Shown here piece after piece: positions 61,823 to 64,000 of a DNA stretch of 64,000 bases. The position numbers and the translations under genes are program-made. Positions within the stretch are counted from its first letter, which is position 1, and every line of letters begins with the position of its first letter. Source of the stretch: Isochrysis galbana (Eukaryota; Haptophyta; Isochrysidales; Isochrysidaceae). A model generated the notes under the pieces. It worked only from the letters and a program-made list of their open reading frames with translations, searched no databases and was not told the DNA's origin. The stretch lies in assembly GCA_018136815.1 (NCBI GenBank), contig CM030936.1, forward strand, positions 2,082,569 to 2,146,568, written 5' to 3'.

Positions 61823-62262
61823 CTCAGTGCGATGGCAAACTGACGCGTGCGAGTGAGTGCGATGCAAATGCAAGAGCGCGCCCCCACTAGGGGTTCGAGT
61901 TGTTGTGGTGAAATGTCGCGTTGCGTCGATGCTATGTGACGGGCTCGGCATGAGCATGAGCATGAGCCATGAGCCATCAAATTTTATAGTTTTACGGTTT
62001 ACCTTTACATAATCAGAGCATTGGGAGCCGGCGGTAATGTGGGACCCGGTATCTTTTGCACTATCAGGATATTTTAATTTATTTCATAGAACATTTCATA
62101 GAACATAGTTCATTGTTTGTTTATCCCACAAAAATTGAAAAAACGACTTGCGACTTGGAGTATACTCGGCTATAGCTCGCGGCTTTTGGTCTCCATCGTG
62201 TAGCCACGCCCGCGAAATCTCTCACTCCTCTCAACCCTCAATCTGCCCTGCGGCGTCTCCCC
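61823..62262. other. Gene-free flank right of the copia element
   Basis: AT-richer sequence with no gene visible, ending at the assembly gap. Confidence 0.4.
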
Positions 62263-62362
62263 NNNNNNNNNNNNNNNNNNNNNNNNNNNNNNNNNNNNNN
62301 NNNNNNNNNNNNNNNNNNNNNNNNNNNNNNNNNNNNNNNNNNNNNNNNNNNNNNNNNNNNNN
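62263..62362. other. Assembly gap (100 N)
   Basis: A run of exactly 100 N marks a scaffold join of unknown true length. Repeat content on both sides probably caused it. Confidence 0.98.
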
Positions 62363-62374
62363 CGTCGTCGCGTT

Positions 62375-62505
62375 GTCTACTTCTACTACTACTTCACTAC
62401 TTCTACTTCTACTTCCAAATACGGGGGCAAATACGGAGGGGGTTTCAAATACGGCAAATACGGTCTGTATTTGGTCTGCGTACAAATACGGTGAATACGT
62501 ATTTC
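62375..62505 (+). repeat. CTACTT microsatellite and CAAATACGG repeats
   Basis: TTCTACTAC/TACTTCTAC words run to 62415. The 9-mer CAAATACGG (or AAATACGG) then occurs at least five times between 62416 and 62495, once with an inverted CGGTCTGTATTTG. Confidence 0.8.
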
Positions 62506-62544
62506 CCATCTAGGTTCCCAACCCGCCGTCCTGTGTTTTGTTTT

Positions 62545-62625
62545 CGCCGGTCCGGAGCGGGGGAGGGGGGCGGTCCGGAGTCCGGAGCGGGGGAGGGGGG
62601 CGGTCCGGAGTCCGGAGCTCAGGAC
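62545..62625 (+). repeat. Tandem GGTCCGGAG-type repeat
   Basis: A 37-bp unit with GTCCGGAGCGGGGGAGGGG is repeated twice, followed by a third partial copy. Confidence 0.8.
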
Positions 62626-63129
62626 TGTTCCCCATAAACCCAACCCTCTAGGGCCAGCAGCTGGTGTCCTCGCCTCCTCGAGCACCCCTCCCCCCCCGCC
62701 TCCCCCCCGCCTCCCCCCCCACCCTCAAGTCTCGTGTCCTATCCGCGTCGTCGGTCGGTAGTTCCTTTTTCACTCTTCCCATCGTGTACCTACTTTGACG
62801 AGTACCTCATGACCTAAAGATTCAGATCCACAGCGAGGAGAACGATACTGGAAGGGGTCATTCTGAAGTCGAGAAGGTTCAACTCGACTCCTTTTGCTGT
62901 TGTGCGTCCGTTCCTTGGGACCAGAGTCCCCAGCAGGCGCGCTGAGGGGGACGAGGAGCGGGCGTGGACTCTCTCGCTCAGGCGTTCCTCCTCTCTCGCT
63001 CGGTCTCCCCCGCCAGGTACGCCGACACTCAAGCCAGCCTGTTCAAGCCCCGGCTGGTCCTCACGCCTTTAGACGATGCGTGAGGTCCAAGAGCGTGATT
63101 CCCTCGCCGTGTCCTTCCGCGCCTGACAC
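62626..63129. other. Gene-free region
   Basis: C-rich runs occur near 62690-62725. No gene is supported. Confidence 0.4.
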
Positions 63130-63650
63130 CGACGCCCCCTCCACCTCGGACGACACAACCCTTCTGGCCGAAGCAGAGGTTGCGCAACACCTCTCGACTG
63201 CAACGACCGCGTCGAGCTCCAGTGGCTTGAGCTCGACGAGCGGGCGCACGACGCCGCTCTCCACCTCGGACGACACAACCCGTCTGGACGAACGAGAGGT
63301 TGCGCAACGACCGCGTCGAGCTCCAGTGGCTTGAGCTCGACGAGCGGTGCGCCGCGCGCATGACGCCGACGCTCACGCGCCTGACACCGACGCCCCCTCC
63401 ACCTCGGACGACACAACCCCTCTGGCCGGAGCAGAGGTTGCGCAACACCTCTCGACTGTGCAACGACCGTGTCGAGCTCCAATGGCTTGCTCGACGAGCG
63501 GGCGGGCGCGCACGACGCCGACTGTGCATCCACCTCGGACGACACAACCCGTCTGGACGAACGAGAGGTTGCGCAACCGGACTGCAACGACCGAGTCGAG
63601 CTCCAGTGGCTTGAGCTCGACGAGCGGTGCGCCGCGCGCATGACACCTCG
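63130..63650 (+). repeat. Tandem array, four units of 121-138 bp
   Basis: The marker CCACCTCGGACGACACAACC starts at about 63141, 63262, 63399 and 63530. Units also share GAGGTTGCGCAAC and GTCGAGCTCCAGTGGCTTGA. Frames stay open on both strands through the array, but lengths differ by non-multiples of three (121, 138, 132), which argues against one coding repeat. Confidence 0.85.
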
Positions 63651-64000
63651 CCATCCAAGATCAGCCGAACGACATCGTCGCCATCGAGGAAGAGGGGTGT
63701 GAGAAAAAGACGAAGAAGATGAAAACTCAACACGCGTAGCTGGGAGTCACTGCGTGTTGAGAGGAGATGTGCATCGGCCACCCCGCGGGGGCGCCGTGCG
63801 TGCGCATAGAAACTTTTTCCCATAATGCCCACATTAACGTAAAGTAGCCGTATACGAGATGTTTCGCTGCGCAGCACGTGTGATTACTTGCAATCATTGT
63901 GCACGCCGTGCGTATGCGCATCGGCTCCCCCCCCCCCCGCGGGGCGCCGTGCGTGCGCATAGAAACTTCCAGGAAGGTGCACGCCGTGCGTTCACTCTTT
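63651..64000 (+). repeat. Right edge with duplicated GCCGTGCGTGCGCATAGAAA block
   Basis: The block CGCGGGG(G)CGCCGTGCGTGCGCATAGAAACTT occurs at about 63784 and again at about 63937, about 153 bp apart. The word GCACGCCGTGCG occurs twice more after 63900. No gene is seen. Confidence 0.7.

Noticed and set aside
63130-63650. CRISPR-like array
   Set aside because: Units are 121-138 bp long with similar 'spacers', the host is eukaryotic, and no cas genes are present.

Overview
This is a 64-kb piece of a GC-rich nuclear genome of a eukaryotic alga. The host is probably a haptophyte or another alga with a secondary, red-lineage plastid. Three things point that way. A Ycf33-family protein is encoded here in nuclear style behind a signal-peptide-like leader. 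Two further genes have short presequences typical of complex plastids. Introns are few and short, and one uses a GC-AG boundary. No rRNA, tRNA or CRISPR array was found. One assembly gap (100 N) lies at 62263-62362.

Host genes are sparse and lie as islands between repeats. In order they are: a formiminotransferase-like protein (3.1-4.0 kb, -); a Ycf33/DUF751 plastid protein (9.5-9.9, -); a large GHKL-ATPase protein with a C-terminal HELAH metalloprotease-like motif (11.7-14.3, -); a TPR protein (16.9-18.2, -); a single-pass membrane protein of unknown family (20.4-21.9, -); ALG14 in two exons (22.8-23.6, -); a three-exon small plastid-type protein (28.5-29.2, +); a membrane-anchored aldo/keto reductase (33.6-34.9, +); a two-exon class 3 lipase (36.4-38.2, -); a five-exon TPR-like protein with a plastid-type leader (40.0-41.5, +); a PA-domain protein (44.2-45.9, -); a SAM/ubiquitin-like/Cys-rich protein (49.3-50.6, +); and a four-exon beta-lactamase-family serine hydrolase (51.9-53.3, +). 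They form no operon or pathway cluster. ALG14 acts in ER N-glycosylation, and the reductase looks ER-directed.

Most of the rest is mobile DNA. One LINE clade leaves copies or fragments at 0.2-2.95, 5.4-5.7, 6.2-9.0, 30.9-32.6, 32.8-33.5, 35.2-35.9 and 41.9-43.4 kb. Two copies are bounded by clear target-site duplications (TSDs) of 16-17 bp, and their sense strand ends in oligo(T). A second group, called here family A, is non-autonomous and 0.5-1 kb long. It has copies at 0.9-1.3, 10.3-11.3, 15.2, 16.2-16.5, 24.0, 24.6, and 42.0-42.8 kb, plus fragments. Family A shares with the LINE a short hairpin at its 5' tip. The stem sequence changes between copies while base pairing is kept, and the wobble pairs all point to the sense RNA. 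This hairpin-headed LINE plus satellite family is the best candidate here for an undescribed system.

Other mobile DNA: a piggyBac-type transposase fragment (26.1-27.2), a 585-bp inverted-repeat element (24.8-25.4) inside a family A copy, two Ty3/gypsy integrase remnants (27.7 and 38.6-39.2), and one whole-looking, very young Ty1/copia element (54.3-61.8) with nearly identical LTRs and a 5-bp TSD. Several dispersed repeats (called B, E, F, H, I and J here) and minisatellites fill the remaining space.
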